Assembly (NCBI GenBank): GCA_964472525.1
Contig: CAYYLL010000013.1
Coordinates: 11,715 to 75,714, forward strand
Source of the DNA: SZUA-37 sp964472525
GTDB lineage: Bacteria > Pseudomonadota > Gammaproteobacteria > UBA6429 > Thiohalophilaceae
Direction: 5' to 3'
Length of the DNA: 64,000 nucleotides
Below are positions 1-8,977 of this stretch, in pieces. The position numbers and the translations under genes are program-made. Each line of letters starts with the position of its first letter. Position 1 is the first letter of the stretch. Under the pieces are notes generated by a model, which saw only the letters and a program-made list of their open reading frames with translations, was not told the origin of the DNA and did not search any database.

Positions 1-2
1 TA

Positions 3-989
3 CGTTCAGCTGATTTCAGGATAAAGGCTGAAAGGTTGAATCGAACTCGCGTTATTATTGAACGTCGACTTGATATTATGACGAAATTTTTTGATGTTAT
101 CTTAGCCGATATGAATTTTTATCGTTATAACGAAGAAATGGCAACAGAATATGTGAGTCTGGATAAATTAAGAGATCAACTTGAAGTTGGGCAGGTGTCT
201 GACATTAAAGTGATGAAGAAAGACGTAGAATATCAACGAACCCGATATTTACGTATTAAAAGCCAGAACACGCAACGTTTAACAAGGGCAAAGCTAGCAA
301 CAGCCATGGGCCGAACTGGTGAGCTTGTTACCACTATATCTAAACCCAAACTTCCTCAACTTAAAATTAAGTTACCAGACGTTGATGTATTGAATAAAAT
401 TGCATTTAAGAAAAATCTGAAATTAAATATTTTAGAATTAAATCTTGCGGCAGCGCAGGCAAAGGTAAGGTTAGCAAATAAAACAAACAGCCCTATTATT
501 AGTTTGGAAGCAGCCAATTTTGCTTATACTCGAAATATAAGAAGTCGAGATGAATACCAATTTGGTATTGTTATCCGTATGCCGATTTTTTCTGGAAATA
601 AAACAGATGTGGAAACGGCAAAAGCACTTTATTCAGTAAATCAGATTAAATCAAATATAAGTCTTTTAAAGGATAAAATTGGAACATCCATTCTGGATTT
701 GTGGTTGGAGTTTGATGCTCTAAAAGGGAAACTACAGGAAATGCAAGCATTAACAAATTATCGTGAGCTTTATCTTGACCGAAGTCGTGCTTTATATGAA
801 CTGGAAGTTAAAACAGATCTAGGAGACGCAATGGTCAGAGTTTCGGAAGCCGAACGAGATTTTCTGGAAACACAATATGATATGGCATTAGTGTTAACCA
901 AACTGGAGATAGAAGTCGGGCAAACAGTGGCTGATATTATTAATAATAAAGACAAGACAAAAGAAAACAGTGGAGTTAACAAACAATGA
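3..989 (+). CDS. TolC-family outer-membrane efflux protein, 5'-truncated
   Basis: The frame is open from the first bases of the window, so the start lies upstream. A TTG at 36 is the first available start codon but has no reason to be the true one. About 328 residues are visible. They form long amphipathic helices with heptad-like spacing and a short beta segment (FGIVIRMPIFSG, near the middle), as in the second half of TolC/OEP proteins. The family forms the trimeric outer-membrane channel of type I or RND export systems. The stop overlaps the next gene, an HlyD-like adaptor, by 4 bases (ATGA), so the two are translationally coupled. The inner-membrane pump is not visible and probably lies upstream. 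The substrate cannot be told. Confidence 0.8.
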   Translation, partial: RSADFRIKAERLNRTRVIIERRLDIMTKFFDVILADMNFYRYNEEMATEYVSLDKLRDQLEVGQVSDIKVMKKDVEYQRTRYLRIKSQNTQRLTRAKLATAMGRTGELVTTISKPKLPQLKIKLPDVDVLNKIAFKKNLKLNILELNLAAAQAKVRLANKTNSPIISLEAANFAYTRNIRSRDEYQFGIVIRMPIFSGNKTDVETAKALYSVNQIKSNISLLKDKIGTSILDLWLEFDALKGKLQEMQALTNYRELYLDRSRALYELEVKTDLGDAMVRVSEAERDFLETQYDMALVLTKLEIEVGQTVADIINNKDKTKENSGVNKQ

Positions 990-1753
990 AGCATTTCTTA
1001 CATAGTATTTATTTAATTGGCATAACAGTTTTATTGGTTAATAATCCGGCGTATGCAAAAGAAGAAGTTAGAGCTATTGTTGGTTGGGCTCAACGTGTTG
1101 ATTTAACCATTCCTGTTGAAGGTATTGTTAAAAAAGTATTGGTTCATACTGGCCAAAAAGTAAAAAAAGGCCAGATCCTTGTTGAATTGGATAAACGTGT
1201 TGTGCGTGCAAACTTGCGTCAGGCAAAAGCAGCAGTGAATGGTCTTAAAGCAAGTTATGCAGAAACGAAACGGGAGTTAGAACGAGCCAAAGAACTTTAT
1301 GATCGTACAGTATTGTCTGATCATGACTTGCAAGTTGCCAAAAATAATGAGGTCATCGAGAAATCAAAGCTTGAACTTGCTCAATCAAAATATATAAAAG
1401 CTCAAGTTGATTTGGAATATGCAACTCTACGTGCGCCTTTCGATAGTATTATTCTGCGCCGTTCAGTGGAAGTGGGTAAGGCGATTATTAACCAACAATC
1501 TTATGATACCTTAATGACTCTGGCGTCCAGCGATAAATATATAGCAACGGCACGATTAAATCAGGCGCAAGGTGCGTTGATTAATATCGGGGATAAAGTG
1601 AACGTGTGGGGTAATAACAAGAATTATCCTGCAAAAATTGTAACGATTGAATACACAAATATAAAGGGAGCTGTGCAGTTGATACTTGTTGTGGAATTTT
1701 CAAGCCATGAAAAAAATCTACATGCTGGTTCGGTAGTAAAGATTATTTTTTAA
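986..1753 (+). CDS. HlyD/RND-type periplasmic adaptor (membrane fusion protein)
   Basis: An N-terminal hydrophobic signal ends near residue 24 (PAYA before KEE). It is followed by a lipoyl half-motif (PVEGIVKKVLVHTGQKVKKG, about 37-56), a helical hairpin (about 70-140), the second lipoyl half (ATLRAPFDSIILRRSVEVG) and a C-terminal beta-barrel. This is the order found in membrane fusion proteins that link an inner-membrane pump to TolC. At 255 residues it is shorter than the usual 330-400 and seems to lack a full membrane-proximal domain. It overlaps the TolC-like gene by 4 bases and abuts acyP directly, so the three form one operon. The pump partner is unknown. Confidence 0.85.
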   Translation: MKHFLHSIYLIGITVLLVNNPAYAKEEVRAIVGWAQRVDLTIPVEGIVKKVLVHTGQKVKKGQILVELDKRVVRANLRQAKAAVNGLKASYAETKRELERAKELYDRTVLSDHDLQVAKNNEVIEKSKLELAQSKYIKAQVDLEYATLRAPFDSIILRRSVEVGKAIINQQSYDTLMTLASSDKYIATARLNQAQGALINIGDKVNVWGNNKNYPAKIVTIEYTNIKGAVQLILVVEFSSHEKNLHAGSVVKIIF

Positions 1754-2023
1754 ATGTCGATTTGTAAAAAATTTATAATCTCAGGTCGGGTACAAGGTGT
1801 TTGTTATCGGATAAGTACTCAGCAACAGGCTATTCAACTTGATTTAACAGGGTATGTTAAAAATCTTCCCGATGGTCGGGTGGAGGCTGTGTTTTGTGGT
1901 ACAGCAGAAAATGTTACTACAATCAATAAGTGGCTCTGGTTGGGACCGGTTATGGCAAAAGTGGATGATATACAAATACAATCATTATCTATTAGCAACT
2001 ATTTAAAATTTGAAGTCCGTTAA
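1754..2023 (+). CDS. acyP: Acylphosphatase
   Basis: This 89-residue protein has the acylphosphatase fold signature. The phosphate-binding loop GRVQGVCYR (residues 11-19) carries the catalytic Arg, and the second motif GYVKNLPDGRVEA contains the catalytic Asn. The common form of the first motif is GRVQGVGFR, so Cys and Tyr here are mild changes. The enzyme hydrolyses acyl phosphates such as acetyl phosphate and carbamoyl phosphate in the cytoplasm. Its ATG starts immediately after the adaptor stop codon, so it is co-transcribed with the export genes, although a functional link is not implied. It converges on the minus-strand transglycosylase gene with a gap of only 3 bases and no visible terminator. 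Confidence 0.93.
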   Translation: MSICKKFIISGRVQGVCYRISTQQQAIQLDLTGYVKNLPDGRVEAVFCGTAENVTTINKWLWLGPVMAKVDDIQIQSLSISNYLKFEVR

Positions 2024-2026
2024 TGT

Positions 2027-2617
2027 TTAGCGCAAACTCCAGCGGTTATCCAATACTCTAAAAATTTTTGTTGTATAACGGTAACTTCCTAAACTGCCAT
2101 TATAGCGAGCAAGAGCGCGGGTGATATTGCCTTTTTCTTTATCCAGATAATAACGAAGTATGGTACAACCAAAACGCAGGTTGGTTCTTACGTTGAATAA
2201 GTTATCATTTGTATCGCCAATTTCTTTTAACCAAAAAGGCATGATTTGCATCAGGCCTCTTGCACCCGTTGTTGAAATAGCATATTCATCAAAATTACTT
2301 TCTACCTGAATAAGAGCAAGTACTATTTGTGGTGATAATTTTGCTCGCTTTGCTTCATAGTGAACATGACGTAATAAGTGCAAGCGTTTTTTCGTATCTT
2401 TAATTTTAAATGCTAATCGAGTAGACATATCGAGCAACCATACTTCTGCATCAAAGCGATCTTTAAAACTATCACTTTCGGCAATGGATTGTTTTAGAAG
2501 TTGTCGTAATGCTGCATCGGGTTTTTCTTCTGTTGATGCAACTGTATGTGTTGATAATAATAGAAACAGCAAGCCTGTAAAATAAAGAAAGATTGATTTT
2601 TTACTTACAGATTTCAT
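2027..2617 (-). CDS. Lytic murein transglycosylase, SLT family
   Basis: The 196-residue protein has a signal peptide (hydrophobic residues 9-22, probable cut after VAS28). A C-terminal SLT/lysozyme-like domain follows. Its signature is VESNFDEYAIS with catalytic Glu106, then GARGLMQIMPFW, a TNLRFGCTILRYYL segment and the ARYNGS motif. These fit the soluble Slt70/MltC-type catalytic domain that cuts the MurNAc-GlcNAc bond of peptidoglycan to yield 1,6-anhydroMurNAc. There are no accessory repeats, so it is a minimal enzyme. It lies 23 bases downstream of proS on the same strand and is probably co-transcribed with it. Confidence 0.9.
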   Translation of the reverse strand: MKSVSKKSIFLYFTGLLFLLLSTHTVASTEEKPDAALRQLLKQSIAESDSFKDRFDAEVWLLDMSTRLAFKIKDTKKRLHLLRHVHYEAKRAKLSPQIVLALIQVESNFDEYAISTTGARGLMQIMPFWLKEIGDTNDNLFNVRTNLRFGCTILRYYLDKEKGNITRALARYNGSLGSYRYTTKIFRVLDNRWSLR

Positions 2618-2640
2618 TTTATATTTTGCTTGTCTCTGAT

Positions 2641-4350
2641 TTAACGGGCAATTTTTTCTTTTAGAAAATTAATCAGTGCCTCTGTTGCTATATCCTGTGA
2701 CTCTTTATCTTTACGTCCTTTATATTCAAAGGTACCATTTTTTAATCCACGTTCACTTATTACGACACGATGGGGCAGGCCAATTAATTCCATATCGGCA
2801 AACATCACTCCGGCGCGTTCTTTTCGGTCGTCTAATAAAATATCATAGCCGAGTTCTGTTAATTTACTATAAAGTGCTTCAGCCTCTTGTTGCACGAGTT
2901 CTGATTTATGCAGATTCATTGGGATAAGTACTACTTGGAACGGCGCAATGTTATCGGGCCAGATAATGCCATTGTCATCGTAGTTCTGCTCAATCGCGGC
3001 GGCAACGATGCGGGTAATACCAATACCATAGCAGCCCATTGTTACGGTAACGGCTTTGCCTTTATCATCTAGTACGGTGGCTTTCATGGCATCACTGTAT
3101 TTATTACCAAGTTGGAAGATATGCCCAACTTCAATACCACGTTTAATACTGAGGGTTCCTTTACCGTCTGGGCTGGGGTCGCCATCGACAACGTTGCGAA
3201 TATCTACTGTGTTTTTTAACGGCAGATCGCGTTGCCAATTTGTGCCCGTATAATGTTTTCCATTTTCGTTTGCACCACAAACAAAATCAGCAATGGCTGC
3301 TGCTGCATGGTCAACATAAACTGGAATATTAAGCCCAACTGGGCCAATGGAGCCCGCATCACAATCAACCACGGTTCTTATTTTTTCTGCACTCACTAGC
3401 GTAAAAGGAGACGCAATACTGTCTATCTTTTCGGCTTTGATTTCGTTAATGTCATGATCACCGCGTACCACTAAGGCGATAATACTGTCATCAATGCCTT
3501 CAACCAGTAAAGTTTTAACGCATTGCGATGGCTTAAGCTTTAATAATGCGCTAACTTCTTCAATGCTGTGTTGGTTGGGGGTATCAACTTTGGTTAAGGT
3601 CTGGGTGGCTTCTGAGGGCTTGTTTTCTGGTGCAATAGCTTCTGCAAGTTCAACGTTAGCGGCAAAATCACTTTGGTCACTGAATGCAATGGCGTCTTCA
3701 CCTGATTCAGCCAGCACATGAAATTCATGTGATAAGTGCCCACCGATTGATCCTGCATCAGCACTAACTGGGCGATAGTGTAAGCCGATACGATCAAAAA
3801 TATTGCAATAAGCCTGATGCATAATGTGATAGGTTTTGTCTAATGATTCATGGTTAATATGAAAAGAATAAGCATCTTTCATTATAAATTCACGTGAACG
3901 CATCACCCCAAAGCGTGGGCGAATTTCATCTCGAAATTTTGTTTGTATCTGGTAGAAGTTGATGGGGAGTTGTTTGTAACTACGTACTTCTTTTCTGAAT
4001 ATATCGGTAATTACTTCTTCGTGTGTTGGGCCAAAACAAAACTCACGTTGATGTCGATCTTTCATCCGCAGTAACTCGGGGCCATACTGTTCCCAACGGG
4101 TGGACTCCTGCCATAATTCAGCCGGTTGTATGGTTGGCATGAGTAGTTCCTGCGCGCCTGCTCGATTCATTTCTTCACGAACAATATTTTCAATTTTACG
4201 GAGAACACGTAAGCCCATGGGTAACCAGTTATAAAGTCCGGCAGACAGTTTACGAATCATTCCAGCTCGAATCATCAGTTTGTGGCTGATAACTTCGGCG
4301 TCAGACGGGACTTCTTTTACAGTGGCTAATAGAATTTGAGAAACACGCAT
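2641..4350 (-). CDS. proS: Prolyl-tRNA synthetase, bacterial type with editing domain
   Basis: The 569-residue length matches the bacterial-type enzyme. Class II motif 1 is near residues 40-85 (LPMGLRVLRKIENIV). Motif 2 is FRDEIRPRFGVMRSREF (about 140). An INS/YbaK-like editing domain spans about 225-390 and removes mischarged Ala. Motif 3 is GCYGIGITRIVAA, followed by the anticodon-binding domain that starts near VVLIPMNLHKSE. It charges tRNA-Pro with proline in the cytoplasm. All key motifs are present. It follows the MIF-like gene after about 100 bases and precedes the transglycosylase gene. Confidence 0.97.
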   Translation of the reverse strand: MRVSQILLATVKEVPSDAEVISHKLMIRAGMIRKLSAGLYNWLPMGLRVLRKIENIVREEMNRAGAQELLMPTIQPAELWQESTRWEQYGPELLRMKDRHQREFCFGPTHEEVITDIFRKEVRSYKQLPINFYQIQTKFRDEIRPRFGVMRSREFIMKDAYSFHINHESLDKTYHIMHQAYCNIFDRIGLHYRPVSADAGSIGGHLSHEFHVLAESGEDAIAFSDQSDFAANVELAEAIAPENKPSEATQTLTKVDTPNQHSIEEVSALLKLKPSQCVKTLLVEGIDDSIIALVVRGDHDINEIKAEKIDSIASPFTLVSAEKIRTVVDCDAGSIGPVGLNIPVYVDHAAAAIADFVCGANENGKHYTGTNWQRDLPLKNTVDIRNVVDGDPSPDGKGTLSIKRGIEVGHIFQLGNKYSDAMKATVLDDKGKAVTVTMGCYGIGITRIVAAAIEQNYDDNGIIWPDNIAPFQVVLIPMNLHKSELVQQEAEALYSKLTELGYDILLDDRKERAGVMFADMELIGLPHRVVISERGLKNGTFEYKGRKDKESQDIATEALINFLKEKIAR

Positions 4351-4454
4351 AATGGATAACTACTTTCGGTTTAAAATATAGACTGCATTTTACCGATTTT
4401 TGAGGCTGAGGGTACAGTCTTATCTTTACACTGACCTTTGTCTACAACAAGTAT

Positions 4455-4799
4455 TTAAAAAGTACTTTTATCCCAACCCCACATACTGCGAGGTATATTT
4501 GTGAATTCAATATAAATACGTTCAGTTGGAATATTAATTTTTGTATTGATTAGATGGCACAGGGCGGCTGATAGATCTTTCGTTTTTGATTCAGCCAGAT
4601 TGATACTTTTAAGTTCCATATAGGCGGTGGGTTCATTGGTTCCAGCAAAAAGCATCTGCTGAGAGGATTCAATATTAACCATAACATAGTTCTCGGGCTT
4701 ACCGAGTTCTGTGGCTACGAGTGCCGATGCTTTTTGGAGCAATGCTAGTTCGTTGTCAGAATTAATACTCTGGTTGGTCTGAATTTTTAAGTAAGGCAT
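4455..4799 (-). CDS. MIF-like / phenylpyruvate tautomerase superfamily protein
   Basis: The 114-residue protein starts MPYLKIQTN, leaving the N-terminal Pro that serves as the catalytic base in the tautomerase superfamily once Met is removed. Other family features are the KPENYVMVNIE segment, the SINLAESKTKDLS stretch and the C-terminal FTNIPRSMWGWDKSTF, close to the MIF pattern F-x-D-M-x-x-x-x-x-G-W-N-x-S-T-F. The physiological substrate of bacterial MIF homologues is generally unknown, and phenylpyruvate tautomerase activity is only the family default. It is 17 bases downstream of the DUF4124 gene on the same strand, so the two are probably one transcript. Confidence 0.9.
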   Translation of the reverse strand: MPYLKIQTNQSINSDNELALLQKASALVATELGKPENYVMVNIESSQQMLFAGTNEPTAYMELKSINLAESKTKDLSAALCHLINTKINIPTERIYIEFTNIPRSMWGWDKSTF

Positions 4800-4816
4800 A
4801 GCGTTAAATTGCCAGC

Positions 4817-5287
4817 TTAGTAACAGAACTGTTGAATATTTGTTTTCGTTTTTTTAATTTTTGTTGCGCGAACATTATCGTCCATGCGAGTCACATTACC
4901 GTTTTTATCTTTGAAACGGCGATAAATTTGTAATTCTCCCAATGATTTCTTCGATTGTCGGCAGAGATCCTCACGTTTAGCCGCATTTTTAGCTGTTTCT
5001 TTTGCAATTTTAGTTTTCTTGGCATTTTCTTTCGGGTCGCCAAGAACGGCCTTTCTGGCTTTTTTAAGCTTTGCATCACGTGCATCTTTAGTGAGAACTG
5101 AGCTACGTGTTTCTTTCGGCCCACGAAGCGTTTTATACTCTCCGCTAGCGGGAGGTTGTTGTGAGTAAACCCAATTCCCATGTTCATCCTTGTATTTATA
5201 CATCCCCGAGAAGCAAAGGCCGGGAGTAAGAAGAAGCATTAGTACAGCTAAGGTTTTGAATTTCATCGGGTTCATTCCAGTTTTCAT
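4817..5287 (-). CDS. DUF4124 domain-containing exported protein
   Basis: A signal sequence (FKTLAVLMLLLTPGLCFS) is followed by the DUF4124 signature GMYKYKDEHGNWVYSQQPP, a small beta module found in many gammaproteobacterial envelope proteins of unknown function. The rest (about 60-140) is Lys-rich and helical and ends in two Cys-containing segments. Three ATGs occur close together (5287, 5275 and 5266). The last gives the tidiest signal peptide, so the true start is uncertain. It is the first gene of a minus-strand group (DUF4124, MIF-like, proS, transglycosylase), divergent from ilvI. No function can be given. Confidence 0.8.
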   Translation of the reverse strand: MKTGMNPMKFKTLAVLMLLLTPGLCFSGMYKYKDEHGNWVYSQQPPASGEYKTLRGPKETRSSVLTKDARDAKLKKARKAVLGDPKENAKKTKIAKETAKNAAKREDLCRQSKKSLGELQIYRRFKDKNGNVTRMDDNVRATKIKKTKTNIQQFCY

Positions 5288-5456
5288 TCCTTAAAGTATG
5301 GCAAGCTGAACGCGGAAAGTAAATTATTTACTTGGCAAGTTGAGCTAATTTATCATTAAATTTAGCATGGAATGGGCTGTTTGTAATAAAAACCCTAAAA
5401 CTTGCTCTGTTTTTATTCAGATTTTTTAATTTTTACCTGTATTTATAAGCATTTAC

Positions 5457-5485
5457 TTGGCCCGTCCGTGTATTCTGATTATAAT
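5457..5485 (+). promoter_or_regulatory. Sigma-70 promoter for the ilvI operon
   Basis: A TTGGCC -35 box (5457-5462) and a perfect TATAAT -10 box (5480-5485) are separated by 17 bases. Transcription would begin near 5492, giving a leader of about 170 nt before the GTG of ilvI. The rest of the 376-base gap between the DUF4124 gene and ilvI is AT-rich and holds the hairpin listed next. No other gene is seen in it. Confidence 0.65.
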
Positions 5486-5583
5486 AGAGTGCTTGTGTAA
5501 ATGGGGTTCTCCCTTAATTTACCCTGAATTTGGCATAAATCTGTTTTTATCCAAATTTAAAGATCCAGTTAGTCGATCCAGTC

Positions 5584-5604
5584 CGCCCTGTAAGGGCGTT
5601 TTTT
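5584..5604 (+). terminator. Rho-independent terminator in the ilvI leader (putative attenuator)
   Basis: The stem CGCCCT (5584-5589) / AGGGCG (5593-5598) has a GTA loop and is followed by six T (5599-5604). No plus-strand gene precedes it; it lies between the ilvI promoter and the ilvI start, so it should act as a conditional terminator. An upstream segment CTCCCTTA (5509-5516) can pair with TAAGGGCG (5591-5598) at seven of eight positions, which would break the terminator stem. A possible 8-codon reading frame (5501-5527, MGFSLNLP) overlaps that segment, but it has no clear ribosome site and few branched-chain codons. Confidence 0.6.
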
Positions 5605-5663
5605 ATCTTTGTCGATTATCTGCTTAATAACGTATTTTTTAGAATTTCAAAGGTGATGTAATA

Positions 5664-7406
5664 GTGAAACTCAGTGGTGGTGAGATTGTTATTCAATCGC
5701 TCAAAGATGAGGGCGTTGAATATGTGTTTGGTTACCCCGGTGGTGCCGTGCTGCATATTTATGATGCGATATACAGACAGTCTGACGTTGAACACATCCT
5801 TGTTCGTCATGAACAAGGTGCAACGCATGCCGCCGACGGTTATGCGCGTTCAACCGGAAAGCCGGGTGTTGTTCTGGTTACCTCGGGCCCCGGTGCAACC
5901 AATGCGGTTACTGGTATTGCTACCGCACATTTAGACTCTATTCCTTTGGTTGTTATTACCGGGCAGGTTACTTCTGCTTTTATTGGTAGTGATGCTTTTC
6001 AGGAAGTGGACTCGGTTGGTATTAGTCGCCCTTGCGTCAAACATAATTTTTTGGTTAAGCGAGTCGAAGACATTGCCGAGACGATGAAAAAAGCGTTTCA
6101 TATTGCAACAACAGGCCGCCCCGGCCCGGTTGTTGTAGATATACCAAAAGACATTACTGATCCCAGTATTAAAATTGATTATGAATATCCTAAAGAGGTT
6201 AATATTCGTTCTTATAACCCAACGGTACAGGGTAACCAACGGCAAATTAAAAAGGCCGTCGAGCTTATTTTAGCGGCAAAACGGCCGATGATTTATAGCG
6301 GCGGTGGTGTTATTTTAAGTAATGCCAGTGAAGAACTCACTACCTTTACCCAACAACTGGGGTTTCCAATCACCCAAACATTAATGGGGTTGGGAGCTTA
6401 CCCAGCTTCAGGTAAAGAATTTGTGGGTATGCTCGGTATGCACGGTACTTATGAAGCCAATATGGCGATGCATGAATGTGATATGTTGGTTGCCATTGGT
6501 GCGCGCTTTGACGACCGTGTAACGGGTGAGTTAGAAAAATTCTGCCCACATGCAAAAATTATCCATATTGATATTGACCCATCATCAATCGCTAAAAATG
6601 TTCAGGTCGATGTGCCTATTGTTGGCGATGTAAAACATGTTCTGGTTGATATGAGTAAAGAACTCAAACTCAGCAAAACCAAACCCGATGCAAAAGCATT
6701 AGAAAAATGGTGGAAGCAAATTAATACTTGGGCGGGCGGTAATTGTTTACGTTACGACAGAAACAGTGCGCTGATTAAACCACAATTTGTAGTGGAAGAA
6801 TTACATAAAGTGACTAATGGTGATGCTTTTATTACTTCCGATGTTGGTCAGCACCAAATGTTTGCAGCACAGTTTTACCCTTTTAATAAACCACGTCGTT
6901 GGATAAATTCAGGTGGTTTGGGCACGATGGGCTTTGGTTTACCCGCAGCGCTGGGTGTGCAACTTGCGCATAAAGATGCTGTGGTTGCCTGTATTACAGG
7001 TGAAGCAAGTATCCAAATGTGTATTCAGGAATTATCCACCGCATTGCAATATAATTTGCCGGTTAAAATTATTATGTTAAATAATCGTTATATGGGTATG
7101 GTGCGTCAATGGCAGGAATTTTTCTACGAAAGCCGTTACTCACAATCGTATTTAAAAGCACTGCCAGACTTTGTTAAACTGGCCGAAAGCTATGGTCATG
7201 TGGGTATGCAAATTGAAAAACCAGCCGATGTAAACGGTGCTTTAACGGAAGCGTTTGCAATGAAAGACAAGCTGGTGTTTATGGACTTTGTAACAGACCA
7301 GACAGAAAATGTTTATCCGATGATTGCTGCGGGTAAAGGGCATCATGAAATGCATTTGCAGGCAGAGTGTATTCCAGCTCAGTCTTCTGATAGAGAATTG
7401 GCATAG
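5664..7406 (+). CDS. ilvI: Acetolactate synthase large (catalytic) subunit
   Basis: It is a 580-residue ThDP enzyme. The N-terminal PYR domain has FGYPGGAVLHIYDA and the catalytic Glu in RHEQGATHAADGYAR (about 50). A central FAD-binding domain carries IYSGGGV and GARFDDRVTGELEKF. The C-terminal PP domain has ITGEASIQMCIQELS followed by the MLNNRYMGMVRQWQE segment. The Mg-ThDP motif reads GEAS where GDGS is common, a change I believe occurs in related sequences. It joins two pyruvates, or pyruvate and 2-ketobutyrate, in Val/Leu/Ile synthesis. The start is GTG with AGGTGAT about 6 bases upstream. The small subunit follows 11 bases later. Whether it is orthologous to ilvI or ilvB is not decided here. 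Confidence 0.96.
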   Translation: MKLSGGEIVIQSLKDEGVEYVFGYPGGAVLHIYDAIYRQSDVEHILVRHEQGATHAADGYARSTGKPGVVLVTSGPGATNAVTGIATAHLDSIPLVVITGQVTSAFIGSDAFQEVDSVGISRPCVKHNFLVKRVEDIAETMKKAFHIATTGRPGPVVVDIPKDITDPSIKIDYEYPKEVNIRSYNPTVQGNQRQIKKAVELILAAKRPMIYSGGGVILSNASEELTTFTQQLGFPITQTLMGLGAYPASGKEFVGMLGMHGTYEANMAMHECDMLVAIGARFDDRVTGELEKFCPHAKIIHIDIDPSSIAKNVQVDVPIVGDVKHVLVDMSKELKLSKTKPDAKALEKWWKQINTWAGGNCLRYDRNSALIKPQFVVEELHKVTNGDAFITSDVGQHQMFAAQFYPFNKPRRWINSGGLGTMGFGLPAALGVQLAHKDAVVACITGEASIQMCIQELSTALQYNLPVKIIMLNNRYMGMVRQWQEFFYESRYSQSYLKALPDFVKLAESYGHVGMQIEKPADVNGALTEAFAMKDKLVFMDFVTDQTENVYPMIAAGKGHHEMHLQAECIPAQSSDRELA

Positions 7407-7417
7407 AGGTTTTTGAA

Positions 7418-7912
7418 GTGCGACATATTATTTCTGTTTTAATAGAGAATGAAGCGGGAGCCTTGTCCCGCGTGGCGGGTTTGTTTTCAGCGCGTGGTTA
7501 CAATATTGAATCACTCACTGTTGCGGTAACAGAAGATGCATCGTTATCCCGTATGACGATTGTGACTTCGGGTTCTGAAAATATTATTGAGCAAATTAAC
7601 AAGCAATTAAACAAGCTGGTTGATGTGGTTAAAGTGGCCGATATAACTGAAGGCGCGCATATTGAACGTGAGCTGATGATGGTTAAAGTGGATGCAAAGA
7701 AAGCGGCAAACCGTGATGAGTTGCAACGTTTAGCCGACATTTTTAAAGGGCGGATCATTGATGTATCCGACAATATTTTTACTGTCGAGTTAACCGGTGA
7801 AGGTGAAAAACTGGATTCGTTTTTAAAAGCACTCCATGATGTATCCATTATTGAAACAGTTCGTTCCGGTGCAACAGGTATTGCACGTGGCAAAAAGGCA
7901 TTACAGGTTTAA
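7418..7912 (+). CDS. ilvH: Acetolactate synthase small (regulatory) subunit
   Basis: The 164-residue protein begins RHIISVLIENEAGALSRVAG, the N-terminal ACT domain (1-75) that binds valine for feedback inhibition. A second ACT-like domain (about 80-160) contains RELMMVKVDAK and the SGATGIARGKK end. The length is normal for IlvH. The GTG start has AGAGGT seven bases upstream. It lies 11 bases after the catalytic subunit and 46 bases before ilvC, so the three genes form one ilv operon in the order usual for gammaproteobacteria outside the enterics. Confidence 0.96.
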   Translation: MRHIISVLIENEAGALSRVAGLFSARGYNIESLTVAVTEDASLSRMTIVTSGSENIIEQINKQLNKLVDVVKVADITEGAHIERELMMVKVDAKKAANRDELQRLADIFKGRIIDVSDNIFTVELTGEGEKLDSFLKALHDVSIIETVRSGATGIARGKKALQV

Positions 7913-7958
7913 AAATTTAAAATGACATCCGCAAGGATAAAATATTAAGGGTAAAACA

Positions 7959-8975
7959 ATGAATATTTATTACGACAAAGATTGTGACTTATCAATCATC
8001 AAAGGTTTAAACGTAACGATTGTTGGTTATGGTTCACAAGGCCATGCACACGCCAATAATTTAAAAGACTCCGGTGTGAATGTTACTGTTGCTTTACGTG
8101 AAGGTTCTGCTTCAGCCGCTAAAGCTAAAGAAGCTGGGTTGGTAGTAAAAAACACAGCAGAGGCCGTTAAAGATGCGGATGTTGTTATGATTTTAACCCC
8201 AGATGAATTCCAGTCTGTTCTTTATAAGGATGAAGTTGAGCCTAACTTAAAGAAAGGCGCAACCTTGGCGTTTGCTCATGGTTTTGCGATTCATTATAAC
8301 CAAGTTGTACCTCGCGCAGATTTAGACGTTATCATGATTGCACCTAAAGCACCGGGTCACACTGTGCGTAGTGAATTTGTAAAAGGCGGTGGTATCCCTG
8401 ATTTAATCGCAATTTTCCAAGATGCTTCCGGTAAAGCAAAAGACGTTGCTTTGTCTTACGCCTCAGGTATTGGCGGTGGTCGTACCGGCATTATCGAAAC
8501 AACCTTTAAAGATGAAACAGAAACCGATTTATTTGGTGAACAAGCCGTTTTATGTGGTGGTGCGGTTGAGTTGGTTAAGGCTGGTTTTGAAACATTAACG
8601 GATGCTGGTTATGCACCTGAAATGGCTTATTTCGAATGTTTGCATGAATTAAAATTAATTGTAGATTTAATGTATGAAGGTGGAATCGCAAACATGAACT
8701 ACTCTATTTCTAACAATGCAGAGTACGGTGAGTATGTAACGGGCGATAAAGTGATTAATGATGAAAGTCGACGCGCCATGAAAGAAGCATTAAATAATAT
8801 TCAAAATGGTGAATATGCTAAACGCTTTATTCTGGAAGGTGCGTCTAATTATCCTGAAATGACTGCACGTCGTCGTAACAATGCCGCACATCCGATTGAA
8901 GTTGTGGGTGGCAAATTACGTAGTATGATGCCATGGATTACGGCTAATGCATTAGTTGATAAAGCTAAAAACTAA
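7959..8975 (+). CDS. ilvC: Ketol-acid reductoisomerase, class I
   Basis: At 338 residues it matches the short class I enzyme. The Rossmann motif GYGSQGHAHANNL (about 22-34) binds NADPH. The C-terminal knotted domain has the metal-binding acidic residues in DLFGEQAVLCGG and FECLHELKLIVDLMYEGG. It converts acetolactate to 2,3-dihydroxyisovalerate and acetohydroxybutyrate to the isoleucine precursor. It starts at ATG with AAGGGT upstream. It is the last ilv gene before a repeat block and a strong terminator. Confidence 0.97.
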   Translation: MNIYYDKDCDLSIIKGLNVTIVGYGSQGHAHANNLKDSGVNVTVALREGSASAAKAKEAGLVVKNTAEAVKDADVVMILTPDEFQSVLYKDEVEPNLKKGATLAFAHGFAIHYNQVVPRADLDVIMIAPKAPGHTVRSEFVKGGGIPDLIAIFQDASGKAKDVALSYASGIGGGRTGIIETTFKDETETDLFGEQAVLCGGAVELVKAGFETLTDAGYAPEMAYFECLHELKLIVDLMYEGGIANMNYSISNNAEYGEYVTGDKVINDESRRAMKEALNNIQNGEYAKRFILEGASNYPEMTARRRNNAAHPIEVVGGKLRSMMPWITANALVDKAKN

Positions 8976-8977
8976 TT

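Noticed and set aside
5501..5527. Eight-codon frame MGFSLNLP as an ilv leader peptide
   Set aside because: No Shine-Dalgarno, only two Leu and no Val or Ile. It overlaps a possible antiterminator segment but is too weak to list as a gene.
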